Shown here in pieces: positions 21,895-35,537 of a stretch of 64,000 bases of DNA; position 1 is the first letter of the stretch; the number at the start of each line of letters is the position of its first letter. Origin of the DNA: Baylisascaris procyonis (taxonomy: Eukaryota; Nematoda; Chromadorea; Rhabditida; Ascarididae); contig JAZARR010000179.1 of assembly GCA_037389465.1 (NCBI GenBank), forward strand, positions 3,940,501 to 4,004,500. The letters run 5' to 3'. Both the position numbers and the translations under genes were made by a program. Under the pieces are notes generated by a model, which made no database searches, was not told the origin of the DNA, and saw only the letters and a program-made list of their open reading frames with translations.

Positions 21895-24018
21895 GATTTA
21901 TGCAATGATTCGTTGCCTTTATTTATGCGTATTTCAGGTGAAATTGTTGCATACCTTTCGAGTGGTATTACCTTTCAAAAGGTGAAATATTTGTTAAAAA
22001 AGCGTTCAAGCGGTATATCTCGAAGACGAACATAAGTTTCTCGTTCTATGATATTCGAAATCTGAAGTAAATTTTATCGACTATTTCGAATTTTGAGGTG
22101 AAAAGGGGAAAAATTTTAATAGCGGATTCGTCAACATTTGCGGATATGCATCCACCTGGATTGCGGATATGGATATATTTTCATTGATCATCAAAAACGA
22201 TGGGAAAAACTTGGGTATATAAAGACGAATCGATATATCAACGTTGCAGAGTGTTTATTTATTGCTAATTTGTTAAATGAAACCTCTCGCTGTGTTCATT
22301 CATCGATTGTGATAATGTGTGTTCATGATTTGTAATAATGCATTATCCATGTCGAGCTTAAAAAAAACAGTGTAAGGTCAAGCTGAGGATCGATGTTCGC
22401 GAACTATCAATATTCAAGAAGCTGAAGGTACTCAGGCCATGGTGTCAGAAATCATCTCTATAAATCCTCTATACGACGATATCAACTGCCAATATTTGTT
22501 CATGCCCATTCACTCATGAAACTGTGAACTTTGAAACTCAACAACTTCCCCCACCCCCTCAGCTAAAGAGCGGAGGAGAGGGGGTGAAGCGAGGAGAGGA
22601 GGCTTTTCACAGATTTCGGCAATATGAGGGTCATCTCCGCAGTCGGAACTTTGCCCAAAATTTGGCCAAATTTTGGCTAAACTCGACCGGGACAACAGAA
22701 AATTTTTTGACCAAATATGTTCGTACAAGTACAGACTAGAAACCAGCTCCCGCAAAGCTTAATTAGTGGCCAAAAACTGCTTGAAGCAATATTTGCTAGA
22801 AACAACGGAAAGCGGGGGGTAGGAAGGCGAGGGGGAGTGGACTCATGAACCGTCATTACATAGGTGCAACATGAACATCTATCATTGCACACCTCTAAAC
22901 AGGATTCAACTCACTACAAGAGAGACAGGGGTGACGCATGCAACGAAATATTGTACAATCGGTTTCTTCGGTTGAAATCTCTATTAATTTTGGCTGATGT
23001 CGATTACTATAATACAGATTTCACATAACAACATAAATGAATTGATCTTAGTAACTCGTCAGTTTCTTCAAATAATTTTGCGCTGCAAAAGTTTGCAAAA
23101 ATATCTTGAAACGAAAGTTTTTATTCTAAACATTGTGGATTTATGTATCACTGCGAACATTCTGAACGGAAATTTATCCGAATTGAAATACGTTTTCATA
23201 AAATTGAGCGGATTTCTTTTTCTTTTCTTTTTCTTTTTTTTCAAAAAGTTTTTCATCTTTGATAAATAGTGTTGTGGGATATATGCATATAAGTCCATTT
23301 CCATGACTTATTTAATTGTTTGACCGCACACACGGGTTCATGGTCAATGCCTCGTCTCCATCCACCAACCCTTCGTGTTTTGTTCCCAAGTATGCGGTAG
23401 TATCAGTTTGTTTCAGTGGTGGCATGTGGGAAAGTACGCCACAAGAATGGGCACGATATGCGTTTTTTGTAGTCTTGCTTATGCACCAACTATTTCCTAA
23501 GATCTGACCGGTATAAACTGCCTTATAAATATGTAAATTTCTAAGTATCTTTAAGAGTTTCTAACTGTATTTGAGGCTATCGAAGCGACTGGGTAAAATA
23601 TTGGAAGGATCATTTTTAGAATTTTTAATAAATCTTTATAAATAAAAAAATTTTTGAATATAAATTTGTAAATATTTTTAGTGCAAATGAAATAAAAATA
23701 AAATAAATAAAAAATTTTGATATCGATTACCTTCATAATGTTTGGAAGCTTTCTTGAGTGGTTTTTGGATTGAAACTATAGGACGGACACATTCATACAT
23801 AACAGTCTCACAGTAATGCACTTAGCGAACACCTGTAACACCTGTAAATACCCGTAACACCTGTGAACACATCTAAAAAACAAAGAATAACACCTTGAAC
23901 GGTCTTGTTGGTATACCTATCGGACGCAAGGCCAATGATTCACCGTATTCTATTTTTTTTCTTTGCGAAAATATTAGTATTTTTAGATTTTTTACATAAC
24001 TTTTGCACATCTTTATAG
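21895..24018. other. Intergenic region between GGT and RPF1
   Basis: No gene recognised. It contains a GC-richer, pyrimidine/purine-skewed patch (22540-22870) with a 22-bp perfect palindrome at 22655-22676 (arms CCAAAATTTGG). Open frames on both strands here have no recognisable domains. Confidence 0.6.
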
Positions 24019-24024
24019 GATATA

Positions 24025-27000
24025 ATGGTGAACACTAAGGAAGATGCAATGGAACAAGAAGATAGAGAGGCTCAATCTGAAAGGAAAACTACAACAACAT
24101 CTATAAATAAACCGTCAGTAAAAATTTCACGTGCTGCGAAACAAGAAAAAGCTAGAAACATAAGACTTCAAAAGGCGGCTGTAAGTTGGTTTTTTATCTC
24201 TTATCGTATGATTTACTTCAATAGGTGGAAATTTCATATCACTGTTGGATAGATTGTTTTACGAATTCATGGTTCACTGTTTTTTTTTCAATTCAGTTTT
24301 ATCGATGAGGGTGGTCTTAGCAGTGGTATTGAGATGATGATAGTTCAGGCAACTAGAATAGTGTGTATTCCTTAGCAGTGGTCGTCATTTGAATGCTTTT
24401 TTCGCGTATCAGATTTGTGCAAATGTTTTAGGCTAAACGTGCACGACAGGATGCACGACGCAAACTACGTGAAAAATTGGGCGATGCGGCACCACCAAAA
24501 GAGCAACCAAAGACAATCGAAAGTACAAGGGAACATGATCTTACTATGGTTGAAGCCGATGATGAAGAGGTCATTCCAATTCTATTTCTTTTTATAAATA
24601 TTTTTTTCTTTCCGTTGAGAAGGGGGAAGGGCGAGAAGGAAAGTTCCTGCAGCAATGCACCTCCAGGTTGGTGGGACCCATGAGACACCAATGATCTGAG
24701 AGTTTTTTTGTTCATATATTGGAAGTTTATGTGCAACTATACGCATCAGCGGGCATGTTCTTCCTCTACTGGTCCCTAACTTTTTAAATCTTGGTTCTTC
24801 TAGATCCTAGCGATCCCTCATAAAATTGCCGAATCGCTTATGGTGCCATTCTGGGGGCAAAATCTACCTTTGTAGGTATATTATATGGCGCAAAATCTCC
24901 ACCTAAGCATATTACTGTTGTAAAAAAAAGTAGTCAATATTTGCATTAAGCCCTAAAAATCTACCGATCGGATCAGATATTTGGGGATAAAAATGGCTTT
25001 TATGAAACTCATTTGTTTTGATTATTTTCGTATTTCAGATTTTACACGATGAAGCGAATGATGAGATGAGTTCATATTTCAATCGCGAAATAAAACCGAA
25101 AGTATTAATCACTACATCACCGTATGCAAAAGTGGTATGTTTTTTTCTATCTTTTTTCGATTCTTACTCTATGATATCAAAGTTTTATTTTTATCGGTTT
25201 TTTGAAAGGATCTTTAAAATGTTTGAATAGTTTTGACGTTGAATATGGAATATTGAATTTTAAAATTAAAAAAAAAAGTTTGTTGGAAAAATATTGAAAA
25301 TGTCGAGTAATTTCGAAGGAAAATGTTGAAAATTATTGAAGTGAAAATCTTATTCTCATGTTATTTATCCCGTTATTATCATATTGCCTTTTTTTTGAAG
25401 TCAACATCAGAGAAAGTGAGCTATTTCCTGACCTTTGATCTTTTTTCTTTGCACTAAATTAACGCAAATTGTTTTGCTGTTTGAAATATTCTTTGTGTTT
25501 ATATCCTGATATGTGTAGGTGATCAAGCTAAAGTGTATTAATTATAGAATACATTCAAATTCTGTTATGAAATGCAAAAATGTATACCGAATGCGGAAGT
25601 TTTTACAAGAAAAGGAATCGCACTGAAAAAAGTAGTGAAACAAGCGAAACAAAACGACTACACCGATCTTATCGTTGTGCATGAGGATCGTAAGATGCCA
25701 AGTTAGTGCTATTTAATTTTATTTTAATTATTCGAGTATTTCAATTCTATTTGATTTTATTTTAATTATTCAAGTATTTCAATTCTATTTGATTTTATTT
25801 TAATTATTCGAATATTTCACAGGGTATTTTTGAAACTTTCAAATCTTAAGAGATACCAACCGATTGTGACACTCGATTCCCAGCATTGGTTTTCTTCGTA
25901 ATAATTTTTGGTTATTGAAAATGTGAATTGCGCTTCCTAATTGGGAATATTTAATTGCGAAGATTTTCATGATCTGTTTGCCTTTAGAGAAGCTGTGAGC
26001 TTATATTCAAGTGCTTCTATGGCTTCGGGTAGTATTCTCAGGTTTCATGGTTTAAGCAGTTTTTTTTTAGACCGAAAATCTGATAATATAATCTGCCTTT
26101 TATTTTAGGATTAATAGAATGATTGGTAACTCGCTTTTGGCGTTCTTTTCGCAACAAAGAGTTTTTTGGAGCAAAAATTAGAGAAAAAAGAGAGAGAAAG
26201 AAAAAGATGCATCATGTAGTTGGTTACTTTTGGTAATTATATTATCAGATAACATATTGGGCATTTCACGAAGGAATTGAATTGGTGAAATTATATGAGT
26301 ATATGCCATCAGTGCGCAATTTTGGACGCTTCATCGACTCTCGTTTTGTAGATGGCATCGTTTTATGCCATTTGCCCGATGGGCCGACAGCGTTCTTTAA
26401 GATCAACAGCTTGAAGTTCACGAAGGACATCAAGGTGGGTTTGTTTTTAAGTTTGCATTTTTTTTCCAGTTATGGGTAGTCTTTTTTTGGAATGGGGGGG
26501 GGGGGGGGGTAGGGAGGGGAGAGGACAAAGGTGTGAATTGACTATTGCTTGATATAATAAACACTGTAATATTAAAATGTGCTCTACACAATCACAGCAC
26601 TGATTTTCTTTTTGTTTATGTTCTGGCAGCTTGGATATCAATAAGTTGAATTGCAGAGGAAAGGCGAAACGACGAGTCACAATCCTGAAGTTATCCTGAA
26701 TAATTTCAATACTCGTCTGGGGCACACAGTGGCGAGGATGTTCGCATGTCTATTCCCATATGAACCGATGTTTACCGGTCGACGAGTGGTTACATTCCAC
26801 AACCAGAGAGATTATATCTTCTTTAGACATCATAGGTTGGCATTATTTCTTGCTCTCCTCTTGTTTTTTGTTTTAGTTTTTTTTTTTTATTTTTTTTGAG
26901 TAGCTCTGATTTTCTCATAAACGCACTAACTGTTTTACTAATGTGAATGAAAAGGTAAAAATCTCCATTTCCTCTGTCTACTCTCTCTATTCGAACTCTA

Positions 27001-27955
27001 ATTCGATGTAAAAATTTTAGTGATGAAATTAATGCAAAAGAAAATCTCAGGTATGAATTCAAAAGGGAAGGAGAGAAGGCCGCATTATTGGAATTGGGTC
27101 CACGATTTACTTTACGGTTGAAATGGCTTCAAAAAGGAACATTCGATACACGCTGCGGAGAGTACGAATGGGTCTTAAAGGCAAGCATATTTCTTTTTCT
27201 ATTCGCTTTTTATTGGTTATTTTTATTGGTGTCTAGAATCTTCCACTGAGGTGGTCTGGAATCTGAATCCCGATGGTCTGAAAGGGAAAGTGAAGTTTTG
27301 ATCCTCTGACGACTTGAAACGCTTTAAATTTTATTTTTTGAAAGTCAAATGAGACCGTTATGTGGTTTCTTTTTTTGCTTTGAAAAGAGTAAGCTAAAGA
27401 AAGATTTCACTGAGAAGTTGAGTTTCATCTTCGGTTGGCGTAGGGTAGGGTTAGGTTCTCGCTACACGAGTTCCTCTTTCAGCTTCTATCTCTTTCTCTG
27501 TCGCTATCTATCCTTGCCACTCCAGAATAACAACTGTAATGTTTCTTAAGGATTATACTGCCTATAAGTGGTCACCAAATTTTTTGTTTTCGGGAAGGAT
27601 TTTGAGAAATTTAAAAAATTTCAAGAATTTGGTTTTAGGAAACGGTGGCATTTGGCAAAGCAGAAAATTTCTCTTCGCTAAGTTTTATTGTCTAAGTATT
27701 TTTTTATGGTCTTGGGATATAGATACTGGAAAAGTGGTGCATAATGACGAAGTTTAGATGGCTAACTGTTTGTTGCCGAAAATTTGAGTACAGCAGCAGT
27801 TTCGCCAAGGTGCATTTTGAAACCATAAAAGATAAGAAGGGTTTGTATTGTGGGGGGAGGGGGGGGGGAACAGGGGTCTTTTATAACTTCTCTTAGATAA
27901 TGGCTTGTTGCAGAGACACGAAATGGAGACCAGTCGGAGACGATTCTTCTTATAG
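24025..27955 (+). CDS. RPF1: Ribosome production factor 1 (Brix-domain protein, 8 exons, 325 aa)
   Basis: A nucleolar factor for 60S ribosomal subunit assembly and pre-rRNA processing. Exons: 24025-24180, 24432-24569, 25039-25134, 25548-25701, 26352-26434, 26657-26835, 27051-27180, 27914-27955. The N-terminus (about residues 1-100) is charged, with a Lys/Arg-rich helix; the Brix domain follows from about residue 115. Diagnostic stretches include [65 protein letters not shown] and GEYEWVLK, then [17 protein letters not shown]. These separate RPF1 from its paralogue IMP4. The last intron (27181-27913) begins with GC (AAAG then GCAAGC), not GT; the coding join across it exactly matches the family C-terminus. 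A TTATAG acceptor ends 6 nt before the ATG. AATAAA occurs at about 28169. Human RPF1 is 349 aa, so this is probably full length. Confidence 0.93.
25714..25820. repeat. 38-bp tandem repeat, about 2.5 copies
   Basis: The phrase TAATTATTC recurs at 25725, 25763 and 25801, exactly 38 bp apart, with near-identical intervening sequence. It lies at the left end of RPF1 intron 4. Confidence 0.9.
26494..26509. repeat. Poly-G tract (16 G)
   Basis: Uninterrupted run of 16 G in RPF1 intron 5, followed by further G-rich sequence; a candidate G-quadruplex on the sense strand. Confidence 0.95.
27181..27186 (+). promoter_or_regulatory. Non-canonical GC 5' splice site of RPF1 intron 7
   Basis: Exon 7 ends AAAG and the intron begins GCAAGC. 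Apart from the C at position 2 and at position 6 it fits the GC-AG intron donor consensus. The next exon begins right after TTGCAG at 27913 with an in-frame family C-terminus. Confidence 0.85.
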
Positions 27956-29514
27956 TCGGCAACGATACTTCCACGTTATTGTTATTGTATATTGTTGTTG
28001 ATTGTTCGCCACTCTTCATTAAAATTTTTACGTTGCTTCGAAATATTCAATTTACAGAGAGATGGCAAGTCGAGATACTCGTTCTACCTTTGCTCGGATT
28101 TAACTTGAAGGTTTTAGCGGATTCTTTTTCAATGAGGTGGGAAGGGTTACAAGATCGAATGGCTCAGAAATAAAACCGTTGTTTTCCACTAAGGTCTTTT
28201 ACCAGTTCGAGTACCCTAGAAATAAAATTTTGGGCCTTAGAAATTCCATTTGCTTGTGGGATAATTTTAAAGCCTCAGAGATCCGATAGGTGCAAGGTAT
28301 AGAAAATCTTGAACTATCTTGCTTAAATAACTCACCAACTCTCACAGCATATTGAAACGTAATGTTGAAATGCTTTTATAATAATATAATGAAAAATATA
28401 GGACACTATTCACATGAAAATCATATGCTAACAACATTTATATTCATTCATACAAGACTTGTGAAGTGATTTATCGCTAAATAACAAAAACAAATGTAAC
28501 CAGCATTGAAGATCAATAACCAAGGAGATGAGTTCAATCAATGGAATGCATCAACAACACATGATAATATCGATATTTAAATAATACATAATTCACATTA
28601 TAAAGACTGTAAAAGAGAAGTGACGCTAAGTCCAGGTCTTTATCTCTAGTACTTCCGCTCGAGGGATAGACATGGAAAGCTCACATCAAATATTAGCAAT
28701 CCGCCAACCATTTGGATCAGAAGAAAGAGAAAGAAAAATTTCTGGCATTCCAACATCAACCAAAACAAATAGGCTCATCGACTAACAAAACGTCTTCTCA
28801 TATTTTTTTGGGTAGTTTAAGTTGGGAAGGGAATCTTCTCTTCTTAGCGACGAACTAGCAAAAACTACAGGAAAAACGATCAAGCAACTCAACGACGGGT
28901 AGTCGAATTTACCCAAAAAAGAAGCTCTATTCAATTATATGAGATACGTCAAATTGTAGTGATACGTACAAATATCCGTCTAATCCAAACAAATCTCTAA
29001 GGTATGTAACTGAAACAACAAAACTAAATCAGCAAGTAAATGGTTTACAACACAAAACAAACAAAACAAGCTCTCATTCCCGTACGCTATATAAATAATA
29101 ACAAAAGAATACAGCATCAAGTTAGTGCAACATCATCATAAAAGTCGACTTCCTTCCGGATGTCTCCTTCACGTACAGGTGGGATTCCTTAGCCGTAAAA
29201 AAGCCGGAAATTCGGAAGCTCATCCATTTCAGGGATCCCAGGGATCCGTCACATTTGAAAACCCATCCGATTCTATTCTTATGACCTAGATAGCCAGCTA
29301 ACGTTATCTACGACCTGTGTGATTAAAACTTATATCTATATCCTAGGACAACGAACATAAGCGTTTCTCCACGCTGTTGGGAGGTAATACGCCGGTTCGT
29401 TTGTTGATAAACAGAACAAGAATAAAAATGAAACATCTAAAAACATGAAGCTCAAAATGGATTGTGTTGCACTAAACGGAAAAGCAGCAGTAGAGTTTGC
29501 TCATTCGAAGCTGA
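27956..29514. other. Convergent intergenic region RPF1 / TRIP13
   Basis: Holds the 3' ends of both genes. AATAAA at about 28169 could serve RPF1. No other gene is visible; the sequence is unique and AT-rich. Confidence 0.6.
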
Positions 29515-32500
29515 TCATATGCAGGAAGAAGCTTTCTTTTCTTCGATAGCCTTTTGGAGAGCATCGAGGCATTGTTTCATCGTGAGACGCTCCTAAATTA
29601 TGAACATATTCATCTTTCAAAGTGGACCTCATAGTCGAGATCAAGTAACGCTGTACTTTGACTCACTGGCGAATATGTAGGGAAGAGGGGGTAGGTAGAA
29701 GTGGAGGAAGAAAGAGTTGGCACTGAGATATTAAAATCAGCCATTTTCAGAATTTCCCCAGCTTGTACAATTCTATAACTCGTCGTACTATTTGAATCAG
29801 GCGTTAGAAATTGCCACTCTATGTGGCTTTAGCAAAAGTCGACCCGATTGTCTTCCTTTCCTCCATTGGGATTCTCTCAAAAGAGTTCCTTGGTCACAGC
29901 TCGCCTCTATACGAGCAAGAAACATAGTTGCCGAAATATAAACAGAATTACTTACCAATGCCACTTTTGAATAAGCGAGTACAGGAAGCTGCCTCAATGC
30001 ACGCCCGCTTAAACCCAACGCTGACCTGCAAGATTGTTAGGCTTTTTTATTGCATTCAAGTTCAAAGTAATAAGACATGTCGGAGATACTATAAAACGAT
30101 AGCCCTAATTTTAAGGCAAAGAAAAAATGCTAGCATCCATGACGAAAAAAAAGCTGATTAAAAGAGTTCTGAAGTCATACAAGCAACCTTTGAGAAGAAA
30201 ATAAACCAAAGAAATTATTGACGAAAATAATATAAAATAATAATACAAAGGTAATCTAAATATTCTATCAATAAAAGCAGAGAAGTTTATAGTAAAGTGA
30301 ACTAAATCGAAAAGGCATTTTCGAGCATGTTCACAGCGAATAAGATCCTAACCATTCGACACATCTCGCTTCAGGACACAAGCAGTATAAGAAGTTCTAT
30401 GATACAAGCAGTATAAGGAAAAACTTACCTTGACAACTGCATCAATTTTTGACCATTTGGCGAAAAGTTGTTATACGAAGACAACGGATCGACAACTTCC
30501 GTTGTTTCCACAATGCCAATCTTAAAAATACCAGGCATTTCTCCAACATTTCACGATCGGATATAAGCAAGGGATATCCGACTTCCGCAGCAAACATATA
30601 TCATGCAAGTCTGCATCAGCGCGGATATCGCATACTCACCACTCAATCGACTATCCTCTTATTATCATACCTGGATCCCTGAGTGATACACGCACCTGCC
30701 CAGTCCTGGTCATAAAATATTGTAGAGACCAGATGAATAACAGTCGCATCAAGTTCCACTTTTTAAACGACTATGGTATTTCATGGAAAGCACAAATTTT
30801 AGCGTCGCCTCATAAAGCAAACTTTGTTCCAACAGACCGAAAATCCGGATACATAAGGGCCGCAAACTTCCTTTCCTATTACATAACGCCTTTCGTTACT
30901 ATTATTATTGTCTTTTTATGACCAGTTGCTAAAGATATCCTTCATATAATTTCTTCATTTTTAATCGATATATCATTCAGCTATCCAATATAACGAATAT
31001 CCTATAAAACAAGAATAAAAAAAACTAATAATAAAGATTAAATTAGATGAAAGAAACATACTCGTTGCATCTCTCCTATACATGACGACAGAATCGCATA
31101 AACAGCATAAACGGATGGTTGTCCGACGAAACGACTCATATCAGCACGATCAATAAACGCTTCATCCAAACTCTAAAATTCCTACCGTATCAAATTACTT
31201 GATGATCCACTTAAAATTTCAAATGTATTAACTATAGAAATGAAAAGACGCATAAGATATAAGAACTGAAATATTGGATGTTTAAATATTCTCGACTGTA
31301 TTCAAATATTTTCGTGACTTCGATGATTTGAACTTTTCAAGAGACGACAATTAGGAGGAAGAATCACGGAACTACATTCAAATGTTCTAGGAATATAACC
31401 TTCAAGTTTTTCTTAATGAAGTCTAATTTTTTCAATGGTCCAAAATCGCAGTTTATCATCTATAACCCCCTCTCTCTGTAAAATGTAAAAATCAGCAACT
31501 GATACAAATAAACAAAAAACCAACGACATTAATCAAACCAGACATTTAAAAATGATAGAAAATAACCTTAGAGATATTTGAAGTGGCCAGCACAAGTACA
31601 TTCGGAAATCGCCGAATGCGATCTATTTGTGTGAGTAGTGCATTGACGGCACGTATCGCATCTCCTGGTTCATTTCGACTTAATGCACTAGCTCGTGCCA
31701 TCGATAAACTTTCCACCTGAATTTGATAGTATTACCTGCGGGAATAAATTTAACCGAAAGCTTACAAAGATGAAGATTGCTTTCGTTTCACAAATATTAA
31801 AAATCTATCATTCTAACTGAATTTATTACTTGCAACATAATAAAGAAGGAATTCCTTCCGCTTCTAATATTCCCTATTTTGCAGCATTATTCAGCATTGT
31901 TTTGTTATAAACTTACGCAATGGAATAACGATACTACCTGCGCGTTACCTCTAATATTTCGCTTATTTATGTAAATTCTAAGTTTTCATCGGAAACAAGA
32001 GTCAACGTTTCATTTAATTCAGTAATGAAGCATCTCTATCATTTATAATCCCTGATCTTCACTGCGTATAAATCAGGCACCAATCTCTTCAAGCATAAGA
32101 TGCATGAATGAATGAGTGCTTCATATGAATATTGCGCATTCTTATGGCTCGCATTGTAATGCTTCCCTTGCGCTAATGATATAAACCCAACAATCTTGCA
32201 GCAAATAGTATGCAAATTTCAATGTCATAAAACTAATAGAGCTTCCTTCCATCGAGTGAAGTTGAAAAAATAATAAAATTCGGAGCTTGGCTGCTCCATT
32301 CTTCCCGATGTAGTCTTAATTTTCGACAAATGGAGCCCGAGTTTGTTTTTTTTTCTTCCTGATCCAACCGTATTCTATTACCCAAACTCCTCTTTATATA
32401 GCCACTTTCTCTACGAAAGAGTAAAGCGAGAGCTAACCTCATCAATTAACACGAAGACAAGTGTCTTATTATCTTCGGCAAGTTCTTCAATTTGATCGAA

Positions 32501-35388
32501 CATCTTCTGTACCAATTTGCCACTCTGAAGGGATTTTCATGAACAAAATGTACAACTTATTACTGCACAAATGCATAAATATCATTTAGCACAAAGAAGA
32601 AAAAGTTTAAAGTTCTCTAAGAAGAAAAGAAATATTACTAAATTCTATACATAAAAAAGTGTTCACAACTCATCAATCAACTCAACGAAGAAGAAAAATT
32701 ATTATACAAAAACACCAGAATCATACGCTTTCCTTTCTGTATTTTCTTCGAAAAATTTTCCAAAATATCGAAATAAAATAAATAATGCAGAAAAATATAA
32801 ACACTCACCTCGGAAAACCATTTCGAGAAAAGACTATGACTGTTAATTTCGACAAAGACCGATTGCTTATATCGTGTGTTTAATCGAATCGAAAGTTTTT
32901 GCGCCAAACCTTTACATAACGATGTTTTACCGGTGCCAGGAGGACCTTAAAATACTATTTCGTTTTCAGCATATGATAATCTGGTAAATTACTTTACTAC
33001 TTTATCAGTAAATTTATCACTTAACAAAATGATTTTAAAAATGCGAATTTTTCCATTCATAAACGTTTATCATCGTTCTTCAATTGAAATCGATCGATAA
33101 ATATTGATTAAAAATTCAAATTTTTCGCGAAATTTTTTTCAAACATTCAATATGAATTAAATCGATTGACCATTCATTCAGTTACGATAGAAAATTAACA
33201 ATTTTTTTTTTAAAGTTCAAGCCCAATTTCTTGATTAATAATCGTGTTTGTGAGCCTTCATAAACAACGGCAAAAATTGGACGTCTTTTCATATATAATT
33301 CTAAGTGCCAATTTTTATTTGCAAAATCTTTTTTACTACTTCTAAACTGACATAACATTGCCATATTGCTTACTTCGTTTTCGTGCAAAAGCATTTTAGT
33401 GATCGAATTGCCCTGTTACGATTCTCAATGTACACTTCGATAATAATACACATCATTTAAATTCTATATGATGCTATCGGTGGTCATGCATAGCTATATT
33501 CGAACTTAAGGATATATTTGAACATCTCGACTATGACGAAATTTGAATATTCGCCTGAAATATGAAAAGTGGGAGGGGGGAGGAGGGGGTGGATGCACCT
33601 ATCGCACTCTCCTCCTCCCCATCCTCCCCCCCCCAAACAAATTACTAAAATAAATCAAACTACCGTGTAAAAGAATGAGTCGATTAACTCGTAAAATCGA
33701 CGAATTAGCACCACGATCCGATATACGTAACAATGCATAAACATATGAAAGGAGCTGAAAAAAAAATATTCACATGAGTAAAAAAACAGCACATAAATTT
33801 TTGCGAATATTCGGGCGACAGACCGACCGATCGCATAAATGCCGTAAAAAAAGTATAAAATATTGTTTGGAAAAGCTTAGATTATTATAAGGACGCATAA
33901 AAACTAATTCCCAAAAACGTTCAGGATAATCAACTCCCCCTTCCCGCCCAATCATCACATTTTATGTATACTCGTTCTATCTGTACATTATTTGTTGCAA
34001 ATAATGCAAATAAAATTCATTACAAATGAAAAAAAAAAGAAAATAAAATTAAATAATTAAAAAAAAAGTAAACCTCATTTTTAATATTGTCATCAAAAAC
34101 GAGACTTTCCCAAATTTCATCGAACTCTCTACATGGTAAGTCCCACATTTGCGATCCAATCGATGTACTTTGCGGATCACCATCTGCACTGATTTCTTGT
34201 TTCTCCGCTTCGTATTCCATTATACGATAGAAATGAACATTCGCATCCGATATTGATGAATCTGTTAATGTTAGTGACGTTCCTGTAATTTTACAGTAAA
34301 TATTGCTAACATATCGAATTTTCATCGAATCTAAAGTATGCGCTGAGTGTGAAGTTCGAGGTCGAGGTGATGTTCGAACTTAAGTGGTTTGAAGTTCGAA
34401 CTTAAGTGATTAAGTTTCAAAAAAAGGTGTCCTCGGTCTAATTTTAATAATCGCCAATCCATCGTGGCACCAATACTGTCTCCAAAATGTCAAATGCTCG
34501 AGTCGATAAAAATGCCAACAACATTCATCTTGCAGCTTGAAGATAAAAAAAAAATTTTTCTGCAAATCATGAACTTTGAAGTTAATCAACAACTTTCGAA
34601 AAGACAAGAGAAGGGGAAGGAAGGAGAAAGGGAGGAACAAATAATGTTCCGAAAAATGCTTCATAGAATTCATTAGAAAACATTTTGCAACCTAATGAAT
34701 TCATATTCCCTTTTCTCAAGAAACGGATATAAAGAGGTTTAGCTATTACTTAGACAAATCTCGAAGAAATATTATACTTAGAGATGGAGTCTTTAGAAAA
34801 TATTATAATGGAGAGCAAAAAAATCAACATAAATATAAACGAAGTAAAAAAAGTTTAACCTTCAGGTGAGGCAGAACATCCGACAAGAATATTCTCTACT
34901 AAAGCTGAAAGGTTATGCTCATCGGTTAATGGTACCGGGCGCCAATTCACCACATTTTCCAACGAAAGTAATGCATCACGTACTAATGAACGATGTTTCT
35001 CTGCATCCACTTTGCTTCTAAATAAAGTGAATTCAGGCATAAGCATTTAAATAAGAATAATGCAACACCTAAATAAGAATAATGCAATTAAAAACAAAAA
35101 TAAAAATAAAAATAAGGCTCAATTTTGAATTCTTTTAATAGCGATAATATTCTTCATAATTTGAAAAAAAAAAATTTCTGAAAACAATTTAATAAAAATT
35201 ATAATGAACTTCAGTAAAACATACACTCCTTTTTTGAGTCGAACCTCTACATGTACCGATGAGACGAGTGTTGCATCAATGCTAATTGTACTCAATGAAT
35301 CGGATAGTGCTGTTAGTCGGTTACCATCCGTTGTGCTATCCGATCCAACACTATTTTTTGTATGAGCATCTTCCATTTCAGGATTCAT
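29515..35388 (-). CDS. TRIP13: Pachytene checkpoint protein 2 / TRIP13 AAA+ ATPase (11 exons, 448 aa)
   Basis: An AAA+ remodeller that converts HORMA-domain proteins (MAD2, meiotic HORMADs) between closed and open states, acting in spindle and meiotic checkpoints; the C. elegans orthologue is pch-2. Exons in transcript order: 35388-35225, 35017-34860, 34282-34074, 33754-33664, 32945-32809, 32524-32438, 31716-31567, 31172-31062, 30520-30429, 30025-29956, 29592-29515. Residues 1-207 are the divergent substrate-binding N-domain. Walker A is GPPGTGKT (208-215), Walker B is VFVLIDE (276-282), sensor 1 is Asn329 in LATSN, the DRAD arginine motif is 340-343 and the sensor-2 motif GLSGR is 404-408, so the ATPase should be active. 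Human TRIP13 is 432 aa. The start lies 16 nt after a TTTCAG acceptor. Exon 9 is the least conserved; its 5' boundary (TTTTTAAG) is inferred from phase. Convergent with RPF1, divergent from TMEM138. Confidence 0.93.
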
Positions 35389-35522
35389 TGAGATATTCGA
35401 ATAACTGAAATTTTATTTAATTTCATAAATTCAATAATAGCGATCCAAAAAATAAATAAAACGACAAATAAAAACAACGTTCATTTCTATAAAGAAGCAG
35501 TTCGGTGTCAATGGCTAACCCA

Positions 35523-35537
35523 CCCCCCCCCCCCCCC
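35523..35537. repeat. Poly-C tract (15 C)
   Basis: Uninterrupted C run about 135 bp upstream of the TRIP13 start codon. Confidence 0.95.

Noticed and set aside
26657..27955. Annotation of the 24-28 kb gene as IMP4
   Set aside because: The segments [21 protein letters not shown] and the SRRRFFL tail are specific to RPF1; IMP4 has a different C-terminal half.
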